This document shows, piece after piece, positions 43,111 to 54,836 of a DNA stretch of 64,000 bases; the stretch's first letter is position 1, and every line of letters starts with the position of its first letter. The stretch is from positions 354,436 to 418,435 of the forward strand of contig JAXHLR010000002.1 in NCBI GenBank assembly GCA_034521975.1. Direction: 5' to 3'. The notes beneath the pieces were generated by a model. It was not told where the DNA came from and ran no database searches. It saw nothing but the letters and a program-made list of their open reading frames with translations. The position numbers and the translations under genes are program-made. The stretch comes from Acidimicrobiales bacterium. Its GTDB lineage: Bacteria > Actinomycetota > Acidimicrobiia > Acidimicrobiales > SKKL01.

Positions 43111-46100
43111 GCCGCGATGGAGACCCTCCTGGGGAGGATGTGTCGGGCGCGCGCCGACAGTTCCGAGTGTCGACGGCCAGCCGCAATGGAGCCCCTCCGG
43201 GGAGGAGGGGAGGACTTCATCGGTTGGGGCACGACCGAGGACCTCACCAAGGTGCCGCAATGGAGCCCCTCCGGGGAGGAGGGGAGGACGCGAGGCTCAT
43301 CTGGTTCGTCCAGAACGGTCCCTGGTCGCCGCAATGGAGCCCCTCCGGGGAGGAGGGGAGGACACGATTCCTCAAAAGGGGTGCTCAGTGAACCGAACCG
43401 CCGCAATGGAGCCCCTCCGGGGAGGAGGGGAGGACCCGCTGCTCTCGCCGATGGGTTCACCGTCGACGGCCGGCCGCAATGGAGCCCCTCCGGGGAGGAG
43501 GGGAGGACTCGTAGGACACCTCACTCGCCTCGGTCGGGAACGCCGGCCGCAATGGAGCCCCTCCGGGGAGGAGGGGAGGACCCGTCCCCGGTCATGAACG
43601 CCTTCTCCTCGGTGACGCCGCCGCAATGGAGCCCCTCCGGGGAGGAGGGGAGGACCGGGAGAGATGGCGTATTCGTTCCTCATCAGCGACGGGCCGCAAT
43701 GGAGCCCCTCCGGGGAGGAGGGGAGGACCCCTCAGTCTGCTCGCAACAGGAGATCGACGCATGACCGGCCGCAATGGAGCCCCTCCGGGGAGGAGGGGAG
43801 GACGCAGCGGGCCGGCAAGATGCAGGGCGGCGCTGGAGGCGCCGCAATGGAGCCCCTCCGGGGAGGAGGGGAGGACCAGGAGTTCATCGCCGCCGGTGGC
43901 AACACCTCCGAGGCGTTGCCGCAATGGAGCCCCTCCGGGGAGGAGGGGAGGACTACCTGGGCGTCACCAAGATCCCCACCGACCTCGTGGAGCCGCAATG
44001 GAGCCCCTCCGGGGAGGAGGGGAGGACGAGAGACTGACCGCATGCGCTGCCCGCGACTGCAGCCAACTGCCGCAATGGGAGCCCCTCCGGGAGGAGGGGA
44101 GGACCTGAGCAGACTGACCGCATGCGCTGCCGCGGAGCTGCACCACCGCCACAATGGAGCCCCTCCGGGGAGGAGGGGAGGACCTCAGTGACGCTGTCGG
44201 TCGCGAACCCGCCGGATCTCGCCGCAATGGAGCCCCTCCGGGGAGGAGGGGAGGACTCACCGATTGCCCCACCCGTTCGGCGGGTTCATCGCGTCGCCGC
44301 AATGGAGCCCCTCCGGGGAGGAGGGGAGGACCAGGCCTTCGAGATCCCGTTCACCAACACCGGCGACGTGCCGCAATGGAGCCCCTCCGGGGAGGAGGGG
44401 AGGACGGTGTGGCCCCGGTGCGCTGGCCTTGGACGCGGGTGCCGCAATGGAGCCCCTCCGGGGAGGAGGGGAGGACACGCCCTTGAGGGTTTCCATCGCC
44501 TGCGTGCCAGCCGCGCCGCAATGGAGCCCCTCCGGGGAGGAGGGGAGGACTCGAATCGGAGCCGGGCCATTAGCTCGGGTCCCTGCCGCAATGGAGCCCC
44601 TCCGGGGAGGAGGGGAGGACGAACTGCTGATGTTCGGCCTGGCGGTCGCCCATCAGCGCCGCAATGGAGCCCCTCCGGGGAGGAGGGGAGGACTCGACCA
44701 GTCGACGTCGAGTCGCCGACGTGTCACCGATGCCGCAATGGAGCCCCTCCGGGAGGAGGGAGGACTCGACCAGTCGACGTCGAGCGCCGACGGTGCCACC
44801 GATGCCGCAATGGAGCCCCTCCGGGGAGGAGGGGAGGACCCCCGCAACCATCCTGCGGGCACCTGGATCGCGGGTCCGCCGCAATGGAGCCCCTCCGGGG
44901 AGGAGGGAGGGCCTCGCCCATGCCGATCGGAACCGGCGCCGGCAAGGTCCGGCCGCAATGGAGCCCCTCCGGGGAGGAGGGGAGGACCAGAGCGGCAGGC
45001 GGCGACCGACCTCGCGGCCACCGTGCGCAGCCGCAATGGAGCCCCTCCGGGGAGGAGGGGAGGACCCAGCAGACCGACCAATGCAGCGCCAGCGTCCATG
45101 CGGCCGCGACGGAGCCCCTGCAGGGAGGAGGGGAGGACATCCGCGAGGTTGGAGTCCGGTGGCGTGGTGACCGCCAGCCGCAATGGGAGCCCCTCCGGGG
45201 AGGAGGGGAGGACCGGATACGTCAGGCTCGGCACGGCCGGGGCCGGTGTTGCCGCAATGGAGCCCCTCCGGGGAGGAGGGGAGGACCGAGCGATCTCGGT
45301 GGCTCCGCGCAGCCGGAGAACCAGCCGCAATGGAGCCCCTCCGGGGAGGAGGGGAGGACCCGCTGCTGAGCATTCCGAAGCAGCGGGTGGGTTGTTGCCG
45401 CAATGGAGCCCCTCCGGGGAGGAGGGGAGGACCAGAGCGGCAGCGGCCCCAGCCTCCACCACCCGCGGCTGCCAGCGATGGAGCCCCTCCGGGGAGGAGG
45501 GGAGGACCGAGCCGACCGACATGCAGACGCGGTAGCGTCGGCATGCGGCCGCAATGGAGCCCCTCCGGGGAGGAGGGGAGGACCGGGAGAGATGGCGTAT
45601 TCGTTCCTCATCAGCGACGGGCCACTGGAGCCCCTCCGGGGAGGAGGGGAGGACCTCCCACAGTCGGCCCCGCCGGTCGATGAGCTCGCCGTAGCCGCAA
45701 TGGAGCCCCTCCGGGGAGGAGGGGAGGACTCGGTGGCTCCAGTGCCACGGTTCGGGCAGGGGAGGTTGCCGCAATGGAGCCCCTCCGGGAGGAGGGGGAG
45801 GACGGCTGCCGAGAAGGAGATGACCCGATCGCCCGATCCTCGCCGCAATGGAGCCCCTCCGGGAGGAGGGGAGGACGCACGTGGGGTCGGTCCTGGTCGA
45901 GCATCGGACGTAGGCGCCGCAATGGAGCCCCTCCGGGGAGGAGGGGAGGACTTCCGCACCATCCTGCTGTTGGTCGGTCGTCAGAACGGGCCGCAATGGA
46001 GCCCCTCCGGGGAGGAGGGGAGGACGACGGAGGCCACCCCCGTTGCCGCTGGTGCCACCCCGCCGCAATGGAGCCCTCCCGGGGAGGAGGGGAGGACCCG

Positions 46101-48667
46101 CTGCCTCGGCCGACTGGGCTTCACCGTCGACGGCCGGCCGTGATGGAGCCCCTCCGGGGAGGAGGGAGGACTTCATCGGGTTGGGGCACGACCGAGGACC
46201 TCACCAAGGTGCCGCAATGGAGCCCCTCCGGGGAGGAGGGGAGGACGCGAGGCTCATCTGGTTCGTCCAGAACGGTCCCTGGTCGCCGCAATGGAGCCCT
46301 CCGGGGAGGAGGGGGGACACGATTCCTCAAAAGGGGTGCTCAGTGAACCGAACCGCCGCAATGGAGCCCCTCCGGGGAGGAGGGAGGACCGGTGGCGACG
46401 GTGCGCGACATGAGCCTGTCAGCGCAGCCGCAATGGAGCCCCTCCGGGGAGGAGGGGAGGACTTTCACCCTCGTGGGCGTGGACCGGGGTCAACGCCGGC
46501 CGCAATGGAGCCCCTCCGGGGAGGAGGGGAGGACATCGACTGGCGCGCTGTCGCCGCCGGCGCCGGGTGACGCCGCAATGGAGCCCCTCCGGGGAGGAGG
46601 GGAGGACCCTCTCGAACTAGTGGGAACGCCTGGCACGAGCCGAGATGCCGCGATGGAGCCCCTCCGGGAGGAGGGGAGGACGTGTCGACGCACCAGGCCG
46701 GATGCGTCGCCCGCACACGCCGCAATGGAGCCCCTCCGGGGAGGAGGGGAGGACCAAATCACCGGTCTCGATCACCCCCACCAGCGAAGCCGCAATGGAG
46801 CCCCTCCGGGGAGGAGGGGAGGACTCCCACATGCCGCTCGCCGCCGTCGAGATCGCGCTCAGGGCGAATGGAGCCCTCCGGGGAGGAGGGGGAGGACCGT
46901 GTACCGGGGGATCGTGACCAGTGAACGGGACTGGTTGCCGCAATGGAGCCCCTCCGGGGAGGAGGGGAGGACCAGCAGACCGCCGGCGGTCATGCGTTCG
47001 GCGACTTCGCCGCCGCAATGGAGCCCCTCCGGGGAGGAGGGGAGGACAAGACCCGCCGCCACATCACCAACGCGACCGAACCGCTGCCGCAATGGAGCCC
47101 CTCCGGGGAGGAGGGAGGACTTGGCTGCTCCGGGATGACGGCTACCGAGGAGGTGGGACGTGCCGCAATGGAGCCCCTCCGGGGAGGAGGGGAGGACCGG
47201 GTGAGAGTCATCTCCCCCTGTAGGGTCAGGTCGAAGCCGCAATGGAGCCCGCCGGGGAGGAGGGGAGGACCGTTCCAGCCGAGCGAGTGACCGTTCGGGC
47301 AGTAGCCGCAATGGAGCCCCTCCGGGGAGGAGGGGAGGACCGTTCCAGCCGAGCGAGTGACCGTTCGGGCAGTAGCCGCAATGGAGCCCCTCCGGGGAGG
47401 AGGGGAGGACCGTTCCAGCCGAGCGAGTGACCGTTCGGCAGTAGCCGCAATGGGAGCCCCTCCGGGGAGGAGGGGAGGACCAGGCGAGAGCGATTCCCAT
47501 GTGGCCTGATCGGGTCCGGGCCGCAATGGAGCCCCTCCGGGGAGGAGGGGAGGACATCGACTGCTCGCATCCAACCGAGCCGACGTCAAGCAAGCCGCAA
47601 TGGAGCCCCTCCGGGGAGGAGGGGAGGACCGGTGCTGGCGGACTCCCCAGTGGGGTACTGGAAGCTGCCGCAATGGAGCCCCTCCGGGGAGGAGGGGAGG
47701 ACGGGCAGACAACGTGCCGGAGCATTGAGCCGTGCCCTACAGCCGCGATGGAGCCCCTCCGGGGAGGAGGGGAGGACCGTTGCGCTTGTGGGAAGCCCCG
47801 ACGGTGCCCCGGTGCCGCAATGGAGCCCCTCCGGGGAGGAGGGGAGGACGGGGCACGACCACCGACCTCACCCCGACCAAGCCGCGCCGCAATGGAGCCC
47901 CTCCGGGGAGGAGGGGAGGACTCGCCACAGGTGATCCACCGCAGCTTCGACACACCGGGCCGCAATGGAGCCCCTCCGGGGAGGAGGGGAGGACATGCGA
48001 TCTCACTCGACACGCGGAACGGCCGCCCTGCGCCGCAATGGAGCCCCTCCGGGGAGGAGGGGAGGACGCCGTCCACGACCTCTTCGACACCCTCGCCGAG
48101 TGCATGCCGCAATGGAGCCCCTCCGGGGAGGAGGGGAGGACATGTTCCCGAGCGAGGTCCGCATCGAGCTGGACGGCCGGCCGCAATGGAGCCCCTCCGG
48201 GGAGGAGGGGAGGACCTCGCTCATCGCATCGTCGGAGATCCCGGGGAGCAGGGTGCCGCAATGGAGCCCCTCCGGGGAGGAGGGGAGGACCGGTCGCCAC
48301 GAACGTCCCCATCGCATTGACCCAACCGCCGCAATGGAGCCCCTCCGGGGAGGAGGGGAGGACCGGCAAGGCACACACGAGATCGCCGACGACGATCTGC
48401 GGCCGCAATGGAGCCCCTCCGGGGAGGAGGGGAGGACCGTTGCGCTACGCAAGGCCGTCCGCATGCAGCGAGGCGCCGCAATGGAGCCCCTCCGGGGAGG
48501 AGGGGAGGACAGTACGCCGAAGCGTGCGACGAGGCCGCCGAGGCAGAGCCGCAATGGAGCCCCTCCGGGGAGGAGGGGAGGACCGCGAGCTCGCATCGCC
48601 GGCCATGCTCGCGCCCGCTGTCATCGCCGTAGCCGCAATGGAGCCCCTCCGGGGAGGAGGGGAGGAC
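43111..48667 (-). CRISPR. CRISPR array, 75 repeats plus one degenerate trailer repeat
   Basis: The 36-nt repeat begins GCCGCAATGGAGCCCC and ends GGGGAGGAC in the plus text. On the minus strand the unit ends CTCCATTGCGGC, the usual 3' handle position, so crRNAs are transcribed leftward like the cas genes. I counted 75 repeats from 43180 to 48667, spaced about 73 nt, plus one decayed copy at 43111-43140 marking the trailer. Spacers are about 33-43 nt. Repeat decay at the left and the leader at the right agree on orientation. About a fifth of repeats differ by single G/C indels or substitutions (for example 44732, 44878, 45621, 46285, 46864). Confidence 0.98.
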
Positions 48668-48839
48668 CACTCGCAGTTTTCGTACCCGCTGAGCAGGCGT
48701 TTCGCGGGTAGTTGCGAGCGGTGTGGAGCGAAAGGCGCTTGTCGTCGAAGCTTCTGGGTTGTCAAGTATCGAAACCTGGTCCTGACCTGCGGGCGAGTGG
48801 AGCCCGGGCTCGAGCCTGGCACCGCACCGCTCGCAGCGG
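48668..48839 (-). promoter_or_regulatory. CRISPR leader between cas2 and the array
   Basis: This 172-bp segment has TTGACA (minus strand, 48760-48765), nested inverted repeats next to the first repeat (CTCGCA/TGCGAG and TACCCGC/GCGGGTA, 48670-48718), and a longer pair GCGAGCGGTG/CACCGCTCGC (48714-48723 with 48825-48834). It holds no ORF. The promoter start was not located. Confidence 0.7.
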
Positions 48840-49133
48840 TCAGATGATCGTCGCCCCCGAGTCTGGAAGATCGGGGCGGACCCCCAGGAATGTGAATCCG
48901 ATGGTGGTCTGTCGGCTGAGTTCACCCATGTCGAGTATCGCCACGGAATCCTCCATCGGATTGATCTCGTCATCGAGATCCCAGCGCAGGCGTACGAGCT
49001 CGGACGGGTTGAGGTCGCAGACGTACACCGAGTACTGCAGACGGTCGCCGAAGCCGCTGACGACCTGGAACACCCGCCGAAGCCGGCCTTCGCTGCGGAT
49101 GTCGTACATCACAAGATAGCGCCGTCGAGCCAT
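48840..49133 (-). CDS. cas2: Cas2
   Basis: Cas2 (97 aa) is the structural partner of Cas1 in spacer integration. RRYLVMYDIRSEGRLRRVFQVVSGFGDRLQYSVYVCDLNP has the ferredoxin-like fold signature with the conserved Asp after the first strand. It is 3 bp downstream of cas4-cas1 and directly next to the leader, as in other type I-G loci. Confidence 0.95.
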   Translation of the reverse strand: MARRRYLVMYDIRSEGRLRRVFQVVSGFGDRLQYSVYVCDLNPSELVRLRWDLDDEINPMEDSVAILDMGELSRQTTIGFTFLGVRPDLPDSGATII

Positions 49134-49136
49134 GGC

Positions 49137-50810
49137 TCACCGAGTCACGAACGCGACGTACTCGTCGATCTCCCCGAGCAGAAGTGCTCCTAGGAGTCGA
49201 GCCTGGACCTCGAGCACCCGCCGGTAGGTGATCCGGTACTTGAAGATGGGATGGGTCACCTCGGTATCGAGGCGCCGCTCGAACGCGCGGGTGACGGTTC
49301 GACGTCCCTCGCGGGTGAGGCTGACGCCACCGGCCCGCACTACGAAGTCCGATGGACCCAGCTCCCCGTTGTTCACCAGTGTGAGAACCATCGACTCGAC
49401 GACAAGAGGGCGGAACTCCTCGGCCAGGTCAAGCGCGAGCGCAGGCCGCCCGTAGCGCGGGCGGTGGTAGAAGCCGAGGTAGGGATCGAAACCCACGGCG
49501 AGGGTCGTGACCGTCAGCTCCTTGGTCAGCAGCGAGTAGCCATAGGAGAGCAGGCAGTTGATCGCATCTCGTGGGGGCCGACGGTTCCGCTGGGCGAAGT
49601 CGAACAGCCCGCCGGGCAGGTCACCGGAGGACTTGAGCATTGTGGGGAACGCTTCGAAGTACAGGCGGGCGGCCGCGCCCTCGATTCCGAGCAACGTCTC
49701 GACGCTCGCTGCCTCGGCCGCCTGATCGGCTAGCACCTTCAGTGACCCGATGGTGGTATCCGGCTTCGGCCGGGCGTTCCTGCGCACCAGGGTCCGAGAG
49801 TTGCGGATCTTGCCCTCGATCACGCGCCGAGCTATCGCAAGGCCGCCTTGAGCCGCGACGATGACCTGTTGCCTCCGCAGTTCGACATGCTTGCTCGGCA
49901 GCCCGTGGGCCATGCCGCTGAACCATCCGCCGTAGCTGAAGAAGCACACCGGCACGTCCTCGGCCATCAGCTCCCGCAACAGCTGGGTACTCACCTGCAC
50001 GCTCCCGTGCACGCAGAGCTGGGACACGTCGATGAGCCGAACCGATGCCAGACGCTCTCGGTCCTTGCTGATGACGACGCGACCCTTGGACTTGGTCACC
50101 CAGGTGCCCTGCTCGGTCACGTGGAGGGGGCGAGCATCATCGGCGCCGGGCATCAGACGCCGAGCCGTCCTGTTGGTGCGCTCGGCGAGCACGTTGGTCT
50201 CATCAGGGAGGCAGAGACCCACGAGGGAGCAGCGAGGACACTTTGGGCTATCGACGAGCGGCGGTGGAGGGGTGCCTTCGGCGGCGACCTCGCGCAACTG
50301 GTGGAGTCGGCTGGTGGTCAGCTGGATGAGGTCCTCGTCGAAGTCGATCCGAACACGCCGGCGACTCGCGGCGAAGTAGAGCATCCCGTGATCGCAGTCA
50401 TAGCCAGCCTCCTGGAGCAGGAGACCGACCGCGCAGAGCTGCACCCGCTCGGGCTCCCATGCGCCCTCGGCGAGGTCGGGAGCGCGTCCCTTCTTGTGGT
50501 CGACCGGTACGACCTTGCCGTCGGCGCCGGCCTCGACGAGGTCGGCCTTGGCGACGATGCCCAGGTTCGGACTCGACAACGACAGTGAGCGAGCGACCTT
50601 GAACGGCTCCTCGTCGTCCGGCAACGGAGCTCTTCCCTCCTCACGGTCAACGGCCCGATGAGCCCATGCGCCCTCGACGGTGTCTGTGTTGTCGGCGAAC
50701 CGGGACTGGACCCACTCGAGGAAGAACAGCCGCGGGCAGTAGCAGAACTCGTTGAGCATCCGCGCCGGTACCAGCTCCGGAACATCGGTGTCGGTGTCGC
50801 CCGCCATCAA
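49137..50810 (-). CDS. cas4-cas1: Cas4-Cas1 fusion
   Basis: This 557-residue fusion has an N-terminal Cas4/RecB-like nuclease with its Fe-S cysteines in MLNEFCYCPRLFFLEW (about residue 25) and CPRCSLVGLC (about 195-205). A Cas1 integrase follows from about residue 225 (GTWVTKSKGRVVISKDRERLASVRLIDVSQL). The catalytic Glu is in IEGAAARLYFEAFP, and the His/Asp in GFYHRPRYGRPALALDLAEEFRP. The fusion is characteristic of type I-G (I-U) systems, where Cas4 trims prespacers and sets PAM-dependent orientation. Intact, unlike its two neighbours csb3 and csb2. Confidence 0.96.
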   Translation of the reverse strand: MMAGDTDTDVPELVPARMLNEFCYCPRLFFLEWVQSRFADNTDTVEGAWAHRAVDREEGRAPLPDDEEPFKVARSLSLSSPNLGIVAKADLVEAGADGKVVPVDHKKGRAPDLAEGAWEPERVQLCAVGLLLQEAGYDCDHGMLYFAASRRRVRIDFDEDLIQLTTSRLHQLREVAAEGTPPPPLVDSPKCPRCSLVGLCLPDETNVLAERTNRTARRLMPGADDARPLHVTEQGTWVTKSKGRVVISKDRERLASVRLIDVSQLCVHGSVQVSTQLLRELMAEDVPVCFFSYGGWFSGMAHGLPSKHVELRRQQVIVAAQGGLAIARRVIEGKIRNSRTLVRRNARPKPDTTIGSLKVLADQAAEAASVETLLGIEGAAARLYFEAFPTMLKSSGDLPGGLFDFAQRNRRPPRDAINCLLSYGYSLLTKELTVTTLAVGFDPYLGFYHRPRYGRPALALDLAEEFRPLVVESMVLTLVNNGELGPSDFVVRAGGVSLTREGRRTVTRAFERRLDTEVTHPIFKYRITYRRVLEVQARLLGALLLGEIDEYVAFVTR

Positions 50811-50857
50811 GCCCTCAAATCGTCGTGGCTGGCCCGAAGCTGCCGTAGCCGCCCTGA

Positions 50858-51728
50858 TCAGATCGTCGGATTCGGCACTGCAGCAACGCTGAGACGCCGA
50901 CAGATCTGCGGGTGAGCATCCGAGAGGCCGGGAAGATCCCGACGCGAGATCAGGGCTGCCACCGCTGGCGCGGTGAGGTGGTCACGCCACAGTGGCCAGG
51001 TGAACGAACCAACCTTCCAGCCATGGCTGCATCCCGTCGTCACGACCTGTCCACCCTCGATTGACACGGGCAAGAACCGAAGGCCCAAGAAACCGAGCCA
51101 CTCGGCGCCCGGGACCCCGGTCTTCTTCACAGATGAGGGTGCTGGCCCGGACAGCGCATGGATCCTCTCGCCCCGCGCGTCCCAGCCAAGAACCGGTAGC
51201 TCGGATTCATACCGCCACGGTCCTTGGAGCGCCTCCTCGAACATCTCCGCTGTCGAAGTTGTCACGAAGCTCGCGGAGCATCATAAGAAACAGCTGGCGT
51301 CCTGCCGTGAAGTGCAGGTGGGTCGGCTTCGAGTCGCCCTTCCCAGCAACCCCTCCCTCCGCGACTAGGGCGCTGTGCAGCCGCAGGTCGGCATCACTCT
51401 CGGGCGTCGACGCCGCCTCGACAGCATCGATCCACTCCCGAAGTTGGTCCTGGGTGACCTTGAGGTCGACGAAGGGGTCATCAGCGGGCCATGCGAGGAC
51501 CGGTGAGGCCCGCCAGTGGTCGAGGTCGACCCGGCACATCTCGATGAGCTCCTCGACTTCGGAGGGCCCTTCGATGACGGCAGAGGGGTCCACATCCTCA
51601 CTCCAGCGAAGGGTCGGCCGGGTACCGTCGAGGTGACGGGTCGCCACGTCGAGCGCGCCGAGCGCGGCAAGGAAGCCCCCCGGGTTCTGACCCCGAAGGG
51701 GTCTGAGCTCGATCTCAGCCATGTGCAC
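50858..51728 (-). pseudogene. csb3: csb3 (candidate small Cas8 of type I-G), single frameshift
   Basis: The N-terminal frame reads MAEIELRPLRGQNPGGFLAALGALDVATRHLDGTRPTLRW, the 'NPxGFLAALGALD' signature of the small Csb3/type I-G 'Cas3-extension' family that replaces the large Cas8 in GSU0051-0058-type loci. It runs to about 51250, where one extra base shifts the frame; the second frame (TAEMFEEALQGPWRYESELPVLGWDARG...) continues to 50858. Deleting one base near 51250 gives one 289-codon protein. The start overlaps the end of cas3 by 14 bp. It may be a genuine lesion or a sequencing error; no Csx17 is present elsewhere. Confidence 0.75.
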
Positions 51729-54700
51729 TGCTCCGATCGTTCGTCATCGAGCGGGTTTCAAACTCGGAGCGACGGTGATCGCCGAGTCGGAGAATGGCCT
51801 CCAACCACGCGAGATGGAACCAGCCGTACTCTCGGTTCAGGTCGGCGAACCGGTCGGGTGCTCCGGCACCCGCATGATCAAGTCCGTGGTCCGACCGAGC
51901 GGTCATCTGGATGTCGTCCATCTCGACGTCGATGTCGACTGGTGACGGATCGACCGAAGGCGGAGCGAAAGGCCGGCACCAGCCATGGTGGCTCGCAACC
52001 AGGTGAGCCACCAGATCGGGCCGAGCGGACGCCTCGATTGGTACTTCGCCGAGAGCGAGGCTGGTGAGTTCGTGGCGGGCACCCTTTGGATATCCACTCC
52101 GGTCGGTGGCGCCGCGACGGGCTGTCGTGGCTGGTGAGTTTTTCGACTTGGCTAGGAGGGGCGCTCCAGCGGCAGCAACCTCATCTCCGTGGTGCAGGAG
52201 CACCTGGAAGCGTGTGTCCGCCTTGCCCAGGTCGTGGAGCCGCCCTGCGAGCTCAAGCAACTCCGAGTAGCTACCTTCGAGGCCAAGGCCCTCGGCCAGG
52301 TATCTGCTCCAGTTGCCAACCCCCTGTAGGTGTTCCTGCAAGCCGACGCCAGCTCCGGTGAAGGAGCTTGCCTCCATCTCTGGGTCGGTGTTGGAAGTTG
52401 GGCCGCTGAGGATCGACGTCTCCTCGCTCTCGGGGAGCTGAGCCGACAAGATGATGGACCGTCGGTGGCTCGCATCTGCTCCGAAGCCCCCGGCAAGCGG
52501 ACGTAGGACGGAGACGGAGGACCGAGGAGCTTTGATCAGCATCTCTCTCGCACGGCGGTCGTCCTCGCCGGCCCGCGAAGCGTCGATCGCCTCGACCACC
52601 TCCAGAGCAGCATTTCGTAATTCTCTCCTGGACATCTCTTGGCAGTCGTCCTCGGTTGGAAGCTCGTGGTCGCAGAACAGTGCCTCACCGTGTGGCGAAG
52701 TCATCATCCCCGGATGCAATCGAAGGATCACGCGGCGCCCCTGCTTGAGGTGGGCGCCCGTCGCGAGGTCCGATACCGGTTCGGTCCCCGCCGGATCCCA
52801 GGTGCCAGCGGTGATTCCTCCGTAGTGGCTTGGAACGACTATGACCCCGCCAGGCCGTAGCACTGCAGCTCGATCCTGATCATCCCGATCGCGGCCCGTG
52901 GATGGTCCGCGCGCGATCGGCGCTGGTGTCCCGCTCGTCCAAGAGATCCAGGGGCGTGGGCGTGTCTCCGAGTCGGAAGGCGTGTCGTCGTCCGACCCCT
53001 CGACGTCGTTGATGGGTGTGGGCGCTTGGCCATTCAGCCACTTGCGGGCAGCGTTGATCGGTACGGGGAGCATCTCGAGGGGGCTGGGTGGGCAGGCTGT
53101 CAGCCGCTCGATCATCTCGGTCCGTTCCTCGCTTTCCTCAGCGAGATGGCTCATGCGGACGATGAACTCCTCGTCCAGGTCGCTTCGCCACACGAGGTGT
53201 ACGTCGGCTTGTGCAGGGCGCTCCCCGTGAAGCCACCGGCTGACGTCGGGGTCGGCTTGGATGGGATGGGAGGTCTGGGCCAGTTGGTCGAGATGAGTTG
53301 GGAGCAACCGCGGAGCGCGACCGGCCGGGGGCACGAGTGCCGTGAGTGTCTCGGGATCGGGGTCTGGGAGCAAGCCGTGCCCGAAGTCCAGCTCTGGGAG
53401 CGCTTCGAGCCACCGCCACGTCTCGCGGAGCGCGTCTCCGTAGATGGGGTCCTCGGTTCCCGGCTTGAGGTCCGACGAGCGAGCCAGGATGACGCTCATC
53501 GGCGGGGGCCCAGCCGAGGCAACCTGGCCATCGCGATCAACTCGGCCGAAGCGCTGCCGCAGGCTGTCGAGACTTGCAGCCTCGGTGATGATCGAGTCGA
53601 AGTCCAGGTCGGCGCCGGCCTCGATCGCTTGGGTGGATACCACGACCAACGATTCGTCATGTGCGTCTCGCTGTCTGCCGGTCCGGAGGCGATCCCTGTA
53701 CTGGTGGAGGATTCGGTCTCGCTCAAGCGGCCTCATCCGACCCGTCAGCAGCACGACGGTGGCTCCCGAGTCTCGGAGCGCCAGGTTCACGCGTCGCGCC
53801 GTGTCGACACGGTTGACGATGACCGCAAGAGTGCGGATGCCCGCCTCGATCTGTTCTTCAGCCGCCCTGGCACAGTGACGGGCGAACCGCTCATCGGCCT
53901 TCGCCGGGTTCGCAGGAACGCTGACATCGACGAGACGGGCGGGTTTGCTAGCGGCCAACCGGCGGCTCAGCGTCGGTACCCCGGTCGTGACCAGATCATC
54001 GCCCGGGAATCTCCATGAATCGTCAACGACGTCACCTGGTGATGACAGCCCGCCGTCATCCAAGGACCGATCGGTCGGGGTGGCCGACATCTCGATCACG
54101 CCCCAGCGATTCGGCAGGTCGCCGCCGCCGGTTCTCCACTGGCGAAGAGATCTGATGGCTCCGAGCGTCTGTGCAAAAGGACGGGCCAAGTGGACTTCGT
54201 CGAGAATCCAGAGAGCGTCGTTGCCCAGCAGTCCGGCGTGCACAGGTCGCATGGAGCGACTGATCCCATAGCCACGAAACAGGAGGCGCGATCCGGCTTG
54301 GTCGATAGTCGAGGACACGATGGCCGGAACGTCTGGCCGGCGCATCCACGATTCGTCCCGAGTGGTGCCGCCGCGCAGTGGGGCAACGAGCAGCGGAGGC
54401 TCGATCATGGTGGGGGTGTCGCCGGGTGACCCATCATCTGGATCGGTCCCCGCCAGCCGCCGGAGACGATGCGCAACGTTCGCCAGCACCCCGGCGTGTG
54501 GATCTGTCGATGCGTGGTGAAGCTTCTTGGCAATGCGTTCGGCACGCTCAACCACTTGGTCGACGATGACTCTGCGATCGACCACCGTGACAACTCTCCG
54601 GGGCATCCACCTGTTCGATGGTTCGGCGGTTGCGTCGAGCGCCAGCAGGAAGATGGCGATGTCGATGATGCTCGTCTTGCCGGTGCCCGTCGGCAGGTCA

Positions 54701-54836
54701 AGGAGGCTTGGCAAGGCGTTCCTCGCAGAGGCTTCTGCTACCAGATCGCGCTGCCAGGGGAACGGTTGGTAGTCCCAGAGTTCCTCGAAGAAGCTGGGGA
54801 AGTCTCTCGCGTCCAACGACACCAGCGCTTGAGCAC

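Noticed and set aside
43111..48667. A class 2 or tracrRNA-associated CRISPR
   Set aside because: The adjacent genes are a complete type I-G set and no Cas9/Cas12 is present.
43117..48847. Long open frames across the CRISPR array giving repeated NGAPPGRRGG/MEPLRGGGED peptides
   Set aside because: They are translations of the 36-nt repeat in different frames; no protein is expected.
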